The translations under genes were made by a program, and so were the position numbers. Shown piece by piece: positions 28,793 through 37,013 of a stretch of DNA of 64,000 bases. The stretch spans positions 1-64,000 of the forward strand of contig CANPZD010000003.1 of NCBI GenBank assembly GCA_947589085.1. The letters run 5' to 3'. Within the stretch, counting starts at the first letter, position 1. Each line of letters opens with the position of its first letter. The stretch is from an uncultured Clostridia bacterium (GTDB taxonomy: Bacteria; Bacillota; Clostridia; Christensenellales; Borkfalkiaceae). Under the pieces are notes generated by a model. That model made no database searches. It was given only the letters and a program-made list of their open reading frames with translations, and was not told the origin of the DNA.

Positions 28793-28860
28793 TACGATCA
28801 ATCTGTAGCCATTTCTCCCAATGTACGGACTGAAATAATTTAGTCCGACTTCCCCCAACC

Positions 28861-28897
28861 ATTCTCCCTGCGCACCACGCAGGGAGAAAATTTTTTT
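28861..28897 (+). terminator. Terminator after the 24377 lipoprotein gene
   Basis: TTCTCCCTGCG-CACCA-CGCAGGGAGAA followed by AATTTTTTT, 70 bp after the stop. Confidence 0.92.
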
Positions 28898-28913
28898 GCC
28901 TTAAATTTCCTTG

Positions 28914-29040
28914 CTGTCCCCTTGAGGGGAAAGTGGCGTGCCGCTTTGCGGCACGACGAAAGGGGTGGCGTACCCCCAATCGGAACGCCACCCCCTCAGT
29001 CTCGGCTTCGCCTCGCCAGCTCCCCCTCAAAGGGGGCGCC
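28914..29040 (+). repeat. Interspersed MITE-like repeat, copy B
   Basis: It begins CTGTCCCCTTGAGGGGAAAG and ends CTCAAAGGGGGCGCC, with an internal GTGCCGC..GCGGCAC hairpin. It is about 85-90% alike to copy C (62231-62357) by eye and shares its last 55 bases with copy A. It fills most of the gap between two convergent terminators. No ORF is seen. Confidence 0.85.
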
Positions 29041-29084
29041 GAGAAAAATGCGGTGTCAAATCCCCCCGGTCGATGAAAAAGGGC

Positions 29085-29112
29085 AATAAAAAACGCCTCC
29101 CGAAAGAGGCGT
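29085..29112 (-). terminator. Terminator of the isc operon
   Basis: On the minus strand ACGCCTC-TTTCGG-GAGGCGT is followed by TTTTTATT, 12 bp after the rrf2 stop. Confidence 0.92.
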
Positions 29113-29123
29113 ATCAAAATCGG

Positions 29124-29525
29124 TCATTGTTTCGGCATGAGATCGAGCAGCGTATAGCCGGATAAAAACTGCGTCACCGTCTCATCGAGGGCGCGCCATA
29201 CGGGGAGCGTGGGGCACGTGGCCGCCCGCGGACATTCCGCCTCCTTGCGCCCCGTGCAATCGGTCGCGGCAAGCGAGGTCTCCGCGGCTTTCAGCACCTC
29301 CGCAAGCGTATATTCCCCCGGCCTGCGCGTGAGCGAATAGCCGCCGTTCTTCCCGCGCGCACTCTCGATCAACCCTTCTTTCACCAGAGAGCGGACAATG
29401 CTCTCCGCATACTTGTAGGGGACGTCCTGTTCGGCGGCAAGCTCCCGCAGAGAGGAACTTTTTCCGCGCTGCCCGAGCGCCGTCATGATCCGCAGCGCAT
29501 AGCGGCCGCGCGTGGATATGATCAT
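29124..29525 (-). CDS. Rrf2-family transcriptional regulator (IscR-like)
   Basis: A 133-residue winged-helix regulator. The N-terminal recognition region (STRGRYALRIMTALGQ, SLRELAAEQDVPYKYAESIV) and wing (GKNGGYSLTRRPGEYTLAEVL) are standard for Rrf2. Three cysteines spaced C-x7-C-x5-C (about residues 90-104) fit the Fe-S binding loop of IscR-type members. It is the third gene of the iscS-iscU-rrf2 operon and overlaps iscU by four bases. A perfect 25-bp palindrome over the operon promoter is the likely operator, which would give autorepression tuned by Fe-S or cysteine status (inference). CymR-like sulfur control is the alternative. Confidence 0.92.
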   Translation of the reverse strand: MIISTRGRYALRIMTALGQRGKSSSLRELAAEQDVPYKYAESIVRSLVKEGLIESARGKNGGYSLTRRPGEYTLAEVLKAAETSLAATDCTGRKEAECPRAATCPTLPVWRALDETVTQFLSGYTLLDLMPKQ

Positions 29526-29971
29526 TCTTCCTCACCTTCCGGGTGATCGTGCTCATGCGCGCAAAGCGCACACTTGAACTGACTTTCGTCATAGGGGATA
29601 TTGTTTCTCTTGTAATAGTCGAGCACGGCCGCCTGCACCGCCTGTTCGGCAAGCACCGAACAGTGCAGTTTGTAGGCGGGCAAGCCGCCCAACGCCTCCG
29701 TCACGGCGCGATTCGTAAGCTCCAGCGCCTCGGAGAGGGGTTTGCCCTTGATCATCTCCGTCGCCATCGAGCTGGAAGCGATCGCGCTTCCGCAGCCGAA
29801 CGTCTCGAATTTAACGTCCGTGAGGATCCCGTTTTCGACTTTGATGTACATCTTCATGATATCGCCGCACTTGGCGTTGCCCACTTCGCCCACGCCGTCC
29901 GCGTTTTCGATCACGCCCACGTTGCGCGGGTGCCTGAAATGATCCATGACTTTTTCGCTGTAAAGTGACAT
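29522..29971 (-). CDS. iscU: Fe-S cluster scaffold protein IscU/NifU-like
   Basis: This 149-residue scaffold assembles Fe-S clusters from the sulfur delivered by IscS. I chose ATG 29971 (MSLYSEKVMDHF), the conserved family start; the track start at 30076 lies inside iscS. The three cluster-binding cysteines are in GNAKCGD, FGCGSAIASS and LHCSVLAEQA. The C-terminal tail (FKCALCAHEHDHPEGEEE) adds a CxxC plus His/Glu cluster beyond the usual end. It lies 28 bp after iscS, and its stop overlaps the rrf2 start. Confidence 0.93.
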   Translation of the reverse strand: MSLYSEKVMDHFRHPRNVGVIENADGVGEVGNAKCGDIMKMYIKVENGILTDVKFETFGCGSAIASSSMATEMIKGKPLSEALELTNRAVTEALGGLPAYKLHCSVLAEQAVQAAVLDYYKRNNIPYDESQFKCALCAHEHDHPEGEEE

Positions 29972-29999
29972 TTCCGCTTCCATCCTTTTCCGAAGAATT

Positions 30000-31190
30000 T
30001 TATAGAATAAATTTGCGCTTTCCTTCCTGCAAGTCCCGCCATACGGGCGAGAACGAGCGCACTTTCTGCACAACATAGGGGATCTTTTCGAGGAGATAAT
30101 CGACTTCCTCTTCCGTGTTCTCCGCCCCGAGCGTCAGCCGCAGCGAGCCGTGCGCCACATCGTGCACCCGCCCGATCGCCAGCAATACGTGCGAAGGATC
30201 CAGAGACCCCGACGTGCATGCCGATCCCGACGAGGCGCAGATCCCTTCGTCGTCGAGGTACAGAAGCAGCGCTTCGCCCTCCACGCCCTCAAAACAAAAA
30301 CTCACGTTCCCCGGAAGGCGGTTCGCCCTGTCGCCGTTGAGCGAGCAGTGCGAAATCCGCGCTTCGATGCCTTCGATGAGCTTGCGCTGCAACTTCCGCA
30401 AATGCGCGCAGGAGGCATCCATGTCCGCAACCGACGCCTTCAACGCGGCTACCATGCCCGCGATCGAGGGGAGATCTTCCGTCCCCGCGCGCTTGTTCCG
30501 TTCCTGCGCCCCGCCCTCGATCAAGGGCGAGAGGGGAGCGCCCGTGCGCGCATACAGTACGCCCGTTCCTTTCGGCCCGCCGAACTTGTGCGCCGAAAGC
30601 GCAAGATAGTCGCACCCGAGTTCGTTCACGTTCACGGGTATGTGCCCCACGGCCTGCACGGCGTCGGTATGCAGCGGCACGCCGCATGCCTTGCAGATTT
30701 CCGCAATTTCCCGCACAGGCTGGATCGTGCCGATCTCGTTGTTCGCAAGCATCACGCTCACGAGCGCGGTGTCGCGGTCGATCGCGCGCCGTGCGTCGTC
30801 CGCCGAAACGATCCCGCTCTCCCCGACGGGAAGCAAAACGATCTCAAATCCCTCTTTTTCCAATTTTTTGAGCGTATGCAGCACCGCATGATGTTCGATG
30901 GCCGTGGATACGATCTTTTTTTTGCCCTTCTTTGCGCCCGCGTACGCGGCGGAAAGAAGCGCCTGGTTGTCCGATTCGCTTCCGCCCGAAGTAAAATAGA
31001 TCTCCCGCGGGGATGCGCCGAGGATCGCCGCGACCTCTTCGCGGCAGGATGTAAGCAGCTCCTGCGCCCGCTGCCCGACCGTATGAAGGCTGGAAGGATT
31101 GCCGAAGATCAGATCGGCGGTCTTTGTATAGGCCTGCACGGCGATGGGAAGCATGCGCGTCGTCGCCGCGTGATCCGCATAGACAAACAT
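30000..31190 (-). CDS. iscS: Cysteine desulfurase
   Basis: A 396-residue PLP enzyme of the NifS/IscS group that frees sulfur from cysteine as a persulfide. YADHAATTRM is the N-terminal signature, LSAHKFGGPKGTGVLY contains the PLP lysine, and the mobile catalytic Cys sits in SSGSACTSGSLDPSH. It starts at ATG 31190 behind ACGGAGAATCACACT and is the first gene of the operon. Adjacent iscU supports a general Fe-S assembly role rather than tRNA thiolation alone. Confidence 0.95.
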   Translation of the reverse strand: MFVYADHAATTRMLPIAVQAYTKTADLIFGNPSSLHTVGQRAQELLTSCREEVAAILGASPREIYFTSGGSESDNQALLSAAYAGAKKGKKKIVSTAIEHHAVLHTLKKLEKEGFEIVLLPVGESGIVSADDARRAIDRDTALVSVMLANNEIGTIQPVREIAEICKACGVPLHTDAVQAVGHIPVNVNELGCDYLALSAHKFGGPKGTGVLYARTGAPLSPLIEGGAQERNKRAGTEDLPSIAGMVAALKASVADMDASCAHLRKLQRKLIEGIEARISHCSLNGDRANRLPGNVSFCFEGVEGEALLLYLDDEGICASSGSACTSGSLDPSHVLLAIGRVHDVAHGSLRLTLGAENTEEEVDYLLEKIPYVVQKVRSFSPVWRDLQEGKRKFIL

Positions 31191-31213
31191 AGTGTGATTC
31201 TCCGTAAAAAATA

Positions 31214-31238
31214 AATTCCTATCGATTCGATAGGAATT
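31214..31238. promoter_or_regulatory. Perfect 25-bp palindrome, likely Rrf2 operator
   Basis: Two 12-bp arms (AATTCCTATCGA and its complement) lie around a single base. The palindrome overlaps the last three bases of the -10 box and covers the expected transcription start of iscS-iscU-rrf2. Position and symmetry fit repression by the Rrf2 protein encoded in the same operon. Confidence 0.75.
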
Positions 31239-31264
31239 ATAGCATGCCGCAATCCGGCTGTCAA
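31236..31264 (-). promoter_or_regulatory. Sigma-A promoter of iscS-iscU-rrf2
   Basis: TTGACA-17 bp-TATAAT on the minus strand, both hexamers perfect. Confidence 0.95.
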
Positions 31265-31301
31265 GCGTTTCTCAGCGGAATTTGACAAAGCGGGGTGGTT
31301 T

Positions 31302-31336
31302 TGAAAAGAAAAACCCCGCCGTGAAAGCGGGGGTTC
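31302..31336 (-). terminator. Terminator of rpsF-ssb-rpsR
   Basis: On the minus strand AACCCC(C)GC-TTTCAC-GGCGGGGTT is followed by TTTCTTTTC, 14 bp after the rpsR stop. Confidence 0.85.
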
Positions 31337-31349
31337 CGATTGAAATTTT

Positions 31350-31688
31350 TCAGTCTGCCTTGAAGGGCAAAAGCGCCGCGATGCGCGCGCGTTTGATGGC
31401 GACGGCAAGTTCCCGCTGGTGCTTTGCACAGGTGCCCGTCATTCTGCGGGGCAGGATCTTTCCGCCTTCCGCAACGAACTTGCGGAGCTTTGCAACGTCT
31501 TTATAATCGATCTTCGATTTTTCCTGGCAGAAGAGGCAAACTTTTTTGAAGTTCTGCTTCTTGAATCCTTTCTTTGCGGGCCGCTCGCCTTTTTCCCGAT
31601 CTTCGCGAGGCGCTGCGGCGGGTTCGGCCGCGGGCGCTGCGGGCGCTGCGGGCGCTTCTTCGGCGGCCTTTACTTCGTTCTCTTCCAT
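31350..31688 (-). CDS. rpsR: 30S ribosomal protein S18
   Basis: The C-terminal 75 residues are a normal S18 ([37 protein letters not shown]). They are preceded by an unusual 35-residue Ala/Glu/Pro extension ([20 protein letters not shown]), so the protein is 112 residues instead of 75-80. S18 binds the 30S platform as a pair with S6, which is encoded in the same operon. It is last in rpsF-ssb-rpsR, the standard Bacillota order. Confidence 0.95.
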   Translation of the reverse strand: MEENEVKAAEEAPAAPAAPAAEPAAAPREDREKGERPAKKGFKKQNFKKVCLFCQEKSKIDYKDVAKLRKFVAEGGKILPRRMTGTCAKHQRELAVAIKRARIAALLPFKAD

Positions 31689-31743
31689 AACGATGTCTCC
31701 TTATTTTGATAGAATGGGGGAGGATTTTCCCTCCGAATGCCCG

Positions 31744-32178
31744 TCAGAACGGAATGTCGCCGTCGTCGTCGAAAGATTCGAGCTGCGGCTTTTTCCGCGC
31801 GGGCGTGCCGCCTCCTGCGGCAGGTGCGGGTGTATCGTAGAAATCTTCCGCGCCGCCCGCCGATTTGGTCGTGAGGAATTCCACATCCTGCGCGATCACG
31901 TCTACGGCTGTGCGGCGGTTGCCCTGATTATCCTCGTAGTTCCGGATCTGAACGCTTCCGGAAACGGCAACCTTGCTGCCTTTTTTGCAGTACCGCGCAA
32001 TGTTGTCGGCAAGTCCGCGCCATGCCGTTACATTAAAGAAATCGGTCTGGCGTTCCCCGTCCGACGACGTATACGAACGGTTGACTGCAATCGCAAAATG
32101 GCATACGCTTACCCCGCCGGAAGTCTCCGAAAGTTCGGGGTCGCGCGTGAGATTTCCAATCAAAAACACCTTGTTCAT
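31744..32178 (-). CDS. ssb: Single-stranded DNA-binding protein
   Basis: A 144-residue SSB. The OB-fold starts MNKVFLIGNLTRDPE and spans to about residue 105. A Gly/Pro/Ala linker leads to the acidic protein-interaction tip FDDDGDIPF, which recruits repair and replication partners. It lies one base after rpsF and before rpsR. Confidence 0.96.
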   Translation of the reverse strand: MNKVFLIGNLTRDPELSETSGGVSVCHFAIAVNRSYTSSDGERQTDFFNVTAWRGLADNIARYCKKGSKVAVSGSVQIRNYEDNQGNRRTAVDVIAQDVEFLTTKSAGGAEDFYDTPAPAAGGGTPARKKPQLESFDDDGDIPF

Positions 32179-32179
32179 C

Positions 32180-32470
32180 TTATTTTTCCTCTACTTTGGT
32201 GATAACGCGGCGCAGAACGTCGCTCGAAATTCCCGCAATGCGGTCGAGCTCCAGAATCGCGTCGCCATTTGCTTCGAAACTCATGAGAGCATAGAAAGCT
32301 TCCGACTTATAGGCAATGGGGTAGGCCGTCTTGCGAACGCCCCATTTGTCGTATGCTTTCACGCTCCCGCCCATGGAAGTCACGATATCGGCGTATTTTT
32401 TGAGTTCCGCCTCTCTCGCTTCGTCCTCCATGTCGCTTCTGAGCAGAATGAGCATTTCGTATTTCTGCAT
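32180..32470 (-). CDS. rpsF: 30S ribosomal protein S6
   Basis: A 96-residue S6 (MQKYEMLILLRSDMED, WGVRKTAYPIAYKSEAFY). The start at ATG 32470 follows GGGAGGTAAAACTGAT; the track start at 32548 is an artefact of an open leader. The long GC-rich leader (about 100 nt) is consistent with the S6:S18 autoregulatory mRNA site known in this operon. Confidence 0.95.
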   Translation of the reverse strand: MQKYEMLILLRSDMEDEAREAELKKYADIVTSMGGSVKAYDKWGVRKTAYPIAYKSEAFYALMSFEANGDAILELDRIAGISSDVLRRVITKVEEK

Positions 32471-32568
32471 ATCAGTTTTACCTCCCGGTCTTAATCGGCA
32501 TGCCTTTGCGCGAACTCCTCGGATGTTTCCGGGCGCGCCGCGCGGCATGCAAGGCTTGCGACTTTTGT
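32471..32568 (-). promoter_or_regulatory. Structured rpsF leader, candidate S6:S18 site
   Basis: The leader contains complementary segments around TTGCATGCCGCGCGGC and GGCATGCCGATT and repeated CCG triplets, as expected for the S6:S18-binding leader. I could not fold it, so the call is tentative. Confidence 0.45.
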
Positions 32569-32574
32569 TGTACT

Positions 32575-32603
32575 ATTATACTTCATTTTTTCGGCGAAGT
32601 CAA
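32575..32603 (-). promoter_or_regulatory. Sigma-A promoter of rpsF-ssb-rpsR
   Basis: TTGACT-17 bp-TATAAT on the minus strand, followed by the GC-rich leader. Confidence 0.93.
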
Positions 32604-32647
32604 CGCGTTTCATGTCTCTTTTCCCGAAAAATCCCTGTTTTTCTCCG

Positions 32648-35482
32648 TTAAAGGCCCAAGGAAGGCAATTTCGAGATCTGATCGTTCAGTGAGCTGATGA
32701 GCGCAAACGTTTCGCTCAGAGAGACTTCGATGAGATTTTTCACGACGCGCGTCTTATGATTGCCTTTCGAATCCGTATGCTCGAACGCGATCCCGTCTTT
32801 GAACAGGTTGGTCGCAAGAGGGGCATAGGGGTTTTCTTCGAGGATCCCGTGGAACCAGAGTTCCGCAAACAGCGCGTCGTTCATCGTGTTGGCCACGTCC
32901 GAGATCAGCGAATCCACGTTGAGAATGGGCGTTTCGGTGAGCGGTTTGCCGTCCGTCGTCTTGCCGTTGAACAGCAGATACCACACGCCCGAAAGATACC
33001 GGTCGACATTCACCTTTTGCTCGCCGCTCATGTAGAAATAGCGCTCGGACGTCTGATCTTTTTGGAATACTTCGCCCGTTTCCGCGCGGAACAGCTCGTA
33101 AGCCGCCGTGCGCACCGTGATGTAATCGTATGCCGGGCCGTCCGCGGGTTTCGCGCTGCGCACCGTGTAAGAAGCGCCCTCGTATTCGATCTTGCCGTTC
33201 GCGGGCTTGTAGGTCTTGCCGTCGGCTCGATAGGATTCGATCACGCGTTCGAGATCGATCCGCTCGGTCTTTCCGTCGATCGATGTTTCATAATAGAACC
33301 CGTAGTCGTCCTCTTTTACGGTAACGTCGAGGGCTTCGCCCTTGATCGCGCCCGCGGCATAGTCGTATTCGTAGTAAGCATAGACGGGTTCCAGCTTCAC
33401 GACCGTGTCGAAGCCGTAGGTTTTCGACTTCGAATCGTACGATACGGTTGCGCCTTCGGGAACGGGGGTTCTTCCGTCCGCGTCGAGATAAAATTTGCGG
33501 ACAACTTCCTTTTCCGCGCCGTCCCCGCCCGCATAGAGCGCACTCTGAACGGAGACGGAGGAAAGATCGAGCGCCTTCGGCCGATATACCATATGGTCGG
33601 TATTTCCCTCCGCGTCCTCCGTGTTGTAGTTGTATTTTTGCTCGTGAAAATTATAGAGCTGCACTTCGACCGACTGCAAGCCGTTTTTGCGGGTTTCCTT
33701 TCCGGCTTCCGCGAAGTAGGTGCTTTCCAGCCAATCGTAGGTCACGGTGACGGCTTTCCCGTCAATCTCTTTGGAATATTCCGCCATATAGGAGTACATT
33801 TCGTCGCCGAACACCTGACTGACGGTCAGAAGCGCCAGATCGTCGGCAAGCGTGGTCACGGAACTGTCGCCGAGATGTTTGAGGATCTTGTTGCCCGCGC
33901 AGGCCTCTTCGCCGAGGATCTCGCTGAGGCGCAGCGTCTGCACGCGGTCGTTCAGTTCGCCGATGGGGGAATCGGCAAGTGCCGCCAAAATGCCCGAAGG
34001 GTCCGTTCCGAGGTCGATCACGTCGCGCAGGGTGAGGGAATCGATCTTGCTTTGGTCGGTGAGGTCGGAGATGCGCCAATCCCGCATCGCTTTCATGATC
34101 GCGGAGCTGTCGTCGTCGATCCCGAGGATCTGGCCGATCTTCAGGCGTTGGATCCGGTTCATATTCTGCAGATCGGAGATCTTCCAGCCGGCTGCCGCCT
34201 TCATAAATCCGGACGCGTCCGGGTCGATATCGAGAATGTCCTCGATCTTCAGACTTTCGATCTTCTCTTTTTGCGCAAAGTCGTTCAGGCTCCAATCCTT
34301 TACCGCTTGCAGGAATTTGGAAGAATGTTCGTCCACGGAGATGATATCGCTCACTTTGAGATCGGAGAAATCATCTTCGGTAAGGTCCTTTATCGTGCGT
34401 TTGCGGAATCCTTCGCGCATGGTGACGGTGATCTTGCCTTCGCCGTCCGGCTCGGATCTGTCGTAACGGTCGGAGGGGCCGTAGAGTACATAGAACATGA
34501 CGTCGTTCGTCTTAACGGTGGGGCTGCCGAGCAGCGCTTCGAGTTCGAGGCGCTGAATGATCTCGTCGGAACCGCCGATAAAATCCCCGATCGTGGTGGC
34601 GCTGTGCCCCTCGGCCATTTTGATCTTGCCGTTTTCGATCGTATAGTCGGAGCCGTAGCTGCCGTATGAGAGGGCGTACATGGCGGAATTCTTCCGGATC
34701 TTCTCCTCCGTCACTTCGCGGTTGATGCCCAACAGGCTGCCCAGCTGCATGGTTTCGAAGATCCCGTCCAATCCTTCCCGGCTCGTCAGCTTTTTGATGG
34801 TCAGTACGGCGTCTTCGTTGAGAACGGCGACGGACCCGTTCGCCTCGAACCGATAGTCGACGTCCTCTTCGCCGAAGCAGAACGTGAGCATGAGCGCACT
34901 CGAATTGACGTCGAGGCCGAGCGCCTTGCCCAGAGAGACGTTCATCAGCACGTCGTCTTTCAAATACGAGCCGAGTTCGGAAAACTTTTTGCTCATCAGA
35001 GTCTCTTTATCCGCTTCGACGCCGAAATCTTTCAGTTTGTTTAAGAGCTTATCCATGGTCTCGTCGAAGAACGGCGAGTATTTGCTCACATCGTTGAGAC
35101 AGTTGAAGGGGTTGTTGATCACATCTTTCAGAAGGTCGAGCACGGACATCTCGGCATATGCGTCGTCGAGATATTTCGAGTATGTATCCTGCCCGATCCC
35201 CGCAAGGGAGAGAACGGAACCGATGGATTTTTTCGTGCCCAGCCACACGCCTACGCCGAGCAGACCGCCGATCCCGATGAAGATGCCGAGAAACAGCGCA
35301 AGGCACACGGCAAGGATCCCGCGGAAGCGCCCGCGCGGCATATAGTGCGCGCGAGGATAGATCTTTCCCTCCCGCACCAAGCGTTCTTCCAATAAAAGTT
35401 TGTCGCGGTCGTCGAGCCGTCTCTGCTTTTTGCGTTGCTCGGCTTCGCGTTTTTTCCGGATATAATTTTCCTTTCTGCTCAT
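32648..35482 (-). CDS. Membrane-anchored tandem-repeat protein, unknown
   Basis: This 944-residue protein has a very basic cytoplasmic head (residues 1-50, KKREAEQRKKQRR), one membrane helix at about 53-80 and a large extracellular part. Residues about 365-560 hold five to six tandem units of 35-36 residues with the pattern IxxLxIxDILxIDxDSSxxxKAxxDWxISDL. Weaker copies appear earlier, near LGSYLKDDVLMNVSLGKALG and MQLGSLLGI. The C-terminal 330 residues are beta-rich (many Tyr, Lys, Asp). It has its own promoter at 35530-35558 and is monocistronic. I recognise no family; a cell-surface structural or envelope role is a guess. Confidence 0.8.
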   Translation of the reverse strand: MSRKENYIRKKREAEQRKKQRRLDDRDKLLLEERLVREGKIYPRAHYMPRGRFRGILAVCLALFLGIFIGIGGLLGVGVWLGTKKSIGSVLSLAGIGQDTYSKYLDDAYAEMSVLDLLKDVINNPFNCLNDVSKYSPFFDETMDKLLNKLKDFGVEADKETLMSKKFSELGSYLKDDVLMNVSLGKALGLDVNSSALMLTFCFGEEDVDYRFEANGSVAVLNEDAVLTIKKLTSREGLDGIFETMQLGSLLGINREVTEEKIRKNSAMYALSYGSYGSDYTIENGKIKMAEGHSATTIGDFIGGSDEIIQRLELEALLGSPTVKTNDVMFYVLYGPSDRYDRSEPDGEGKITVTMREGFRKRTIKDLTEDDFSDLKVSDIISVDEHSSKFLQAVKDWSLNDFAQKEKIESLKIEDILDIDPDASGFMKAAAGWKISDLQNMNRIQRLKIGQILGIDDDSSAIMKAMRDWRISDLTDQSKIDSLTLRDVIDLGTDPSGILAALADSPIGELNDRVQTLRLSEILGEEACAGNKILKHLGDSSVTTLADDLALLTVSQVFGDEMYSYMAEYSKEIDGKAVTVTYDWLESTYFAEAGKETRKNGLQSVEVQLYNFHEQKYNYNTEDAEGNTDHMVYRPKALDLSSVSVQSALYAGGDGAEKEVVRKFYLDADGRTPVPEGATVSYDSKSKTYGFDTVVKLEPVYAYYEYDYAAGAIKGEALDVTVKEDDYGFYYETSIDGKTERIDLERVIESYRADGKTYKPANGKIEYEGASYTVRSAKPADGPAYDYITVRTAAYELFRAETGEVFQKDQTSERYFYMSGEQKVNVDRYLSGVWYLLFNGKTTDGKPLTETPILNVDSLISDVANTMNDALFAELWFHGILEENPYAPLATNLFKDGIAFEHTDSKGNHKTRVVKNLIEVSLSETFALISSLNDQISKLPSLGL

Positions 35483-35529
35483 AAGATACCTCGCATTTGA
35501 GAGAACAGGGATTTCCTGTATGCGGAACT

Positions 35530-35558
35530 ATTATAATATACGCGCGCGGAAAATGCAA
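35530..35558 (-). promoter_or_regulatory. Promoter of the 944-residue protein gene
   Basis: TTGCAT-17 bp-TATAAT on the minus strand. The leader carries a small ACAGG..CCTGT hairpin, and the ribosome site is GAGGTATCTT. Confidence 0.8.
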
Positions 35559-35630
35559 GCAATTTTTCGATTTCGCGCGCAATCGGCCCTATGGGAAGTT
35601 CTCCCACGGCAAGCGCAAAAACCGACGCGG

Positions 35631-36983
35631 TCAATTTGGCGTAAATTTCCGCGCGTAATTGAGAAGCTGCGTTCGGTTGTTTCTGGCGCCGTTCTCCGTG
35701 CAGAAGCGGAGCAGCTCTTCCAGCGCTTCCGCCGTACGGACTTCGGGGACGCCCGCCGCCTGCAGATCCCTGCCGTTCACGGCCAGCTCTTTGATCGTAA
35801 ACGGCACGCCTTCCGCGCGCATCTCGCCGCGGATCCGGTTCCATTTTACGACGGTGGGCGCGGGGGAAAGATCGCCTTTGCAGGCGGAAAAGTCCGCCTG
35901 TTTGAGCGCCATAAGAAGCGAAAAATCCGCCCCCAGGTCAACAATTTCGCGCCGCACTTTCAAATCCCGCATGCGGCAGTCGAGGTCGAGCATGTGTTTT
36001 TTTACCAACATGCAGGTGACGGCCGTGAGTTGTTTGGGCGCTTTCAGCCGCGCGAGGATCTCCCGCGCGATGCGCGCGCCTTCCTCCGCATGTGCGTGGA
36101 AGTTTCCATCCCGAAGCATGCAATAGGGTTTGCCGACGTCGTGCAGCAGCGCCGCGAAACGGATTTCGGGGGGGGCATGTCGCACACAGAGCAGCGAGTG
36201 TTCGAGCACATCGTGGTCATGGTAGTCGCTTCTCTGCGCCATGCCGTCGCCTGCGGCGAGTTCGGGCAGGATCATTTGCATCACGCCGCTTTCGTGCAGC
36301 AGTTTCAGTCCGCGGTAGGGCGCTTCGGGCGCGCCGTGTTTGCGATCGGAGAGGAGGATGAGCCGAAGTTCCGCAAAGATGCGTTCGGGGGAGATATCCG
36401 AAATCAGCGCGGCGTTTCTGCGCGCCCCCGTAAGGCATTCTTCGTCCGGCGAAAAACCCGTCTCCGCGGCGATGCGGGCGAGCCGCATGAGACGAAGTCC
36501 GTCCTCGCCGAAAACCCGCTCCGCTTCGCGCACGGTCCGCAGCGTTTTGACGCGTATGTCCGCGATCCCGCCGAGGGGATCGAGAAATTCGCCTTCGCGG
36601 ATCGCGTAATAGACGGCGTTCGCGCGGAAGTCCCGGCGCCGTGCGTCAAGCAGGGGATCCTCCGTGAAGGAGATCTCCGCGGGGGTATGTTCGCCGCGCA
36701 CGTACTTATCCGACCGGAAACGCGTAAATTCGTATCCGCGGCCTTCGGCGTCCTCCAGCTTTACCGTACCGGTATGGCGATAGACGGCGCGCACGGCGAA
36801 ACCGCAAGCGCGGGCATGTGACAAAAAGACTTCTTCCGTCATCGGCGACGAGAGATCCCAATCCGTTTGTTCGTTCAAAGGGAAACCCGCGAGGAAGTCC
36901 CGCACGCTCCCGCCGACGACGTAAAGAGGTTCCTTACACGCGTCCGCAAGTTTGATCAATGGTACCGGAAGAAAACGTTTCAT
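35631..36983 (-). CDS. cca: CCA tRNA nucleotidyltransferase with HD domain
   Basis: This 450-residue protein adds or repairs the CCA end of tRNA. The nucleotidyltransferase head shows VVGGSVRDFLAG and the catalytic DWD in QTDWDLSSP; FRSDKYVRGEH and DARRRDFRANAVYY follow. An HD phosphohydrolase-like domain (ALLHDVGKPYCM) lies at about 240-370. Class-II CCA or poly(A) polymerase are the two family choices, and CCA is favoured as the single copy seen. It is divergent from the lipid kinase gene and shares the promoter region. Confidence 0.88.
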   Translation of the reverse strand: MKRFLPVPLIKLADACKEPLYVVGGSVRDFLAGFPLNEQTDWDLSSPMTEEVFLSHARACGFAVRAVYRHTGTVKLEDAEGRGYEFTRFRSDKYVRGEHTPAEISFTEDPLLDARRRDFRANAVYYAIREGEFLDPLGGIADIRVKTLRTVREAERVFGEDGLRLMRLARIAAETGFSPDEECLTGARRNAALISDISPERIFAELRLILLSDRKHGAPEAPYRGLKLLHESGVMQMILPELAAGDGMAQRSDYHDHDVLEHSLLCVRHAPPEIRFAALLHDVGKPYCMLRDGNFHAHAEEGARIAREILARLKAPKQLTAVTCMLVKKHMLDLDCRMRDLKVRREIVDLGADFSLLMALKQADFSACKGDLSPAPTVVKWNRIRGEMRAEGVPFTIKELAVNGRDLQAAGVPEVRTAEALEELLRFCTENGARNNRTQLLNYARKFTPN

Positions 36984-37013
36984 ACTGTTTCCCGAAATTT
37001 TTTCTTGAATTAC

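Noticed and set aside
26222-28858. 878-residue ORF on the minus strand across the LRR gene
   Set aside because: Arg/Glu/Ala-rich antisense frame opened by the repeated, GC-rich LRR codons; it has no ribosome site and no domain, and the plus strand encodes a clear lipoprotein.
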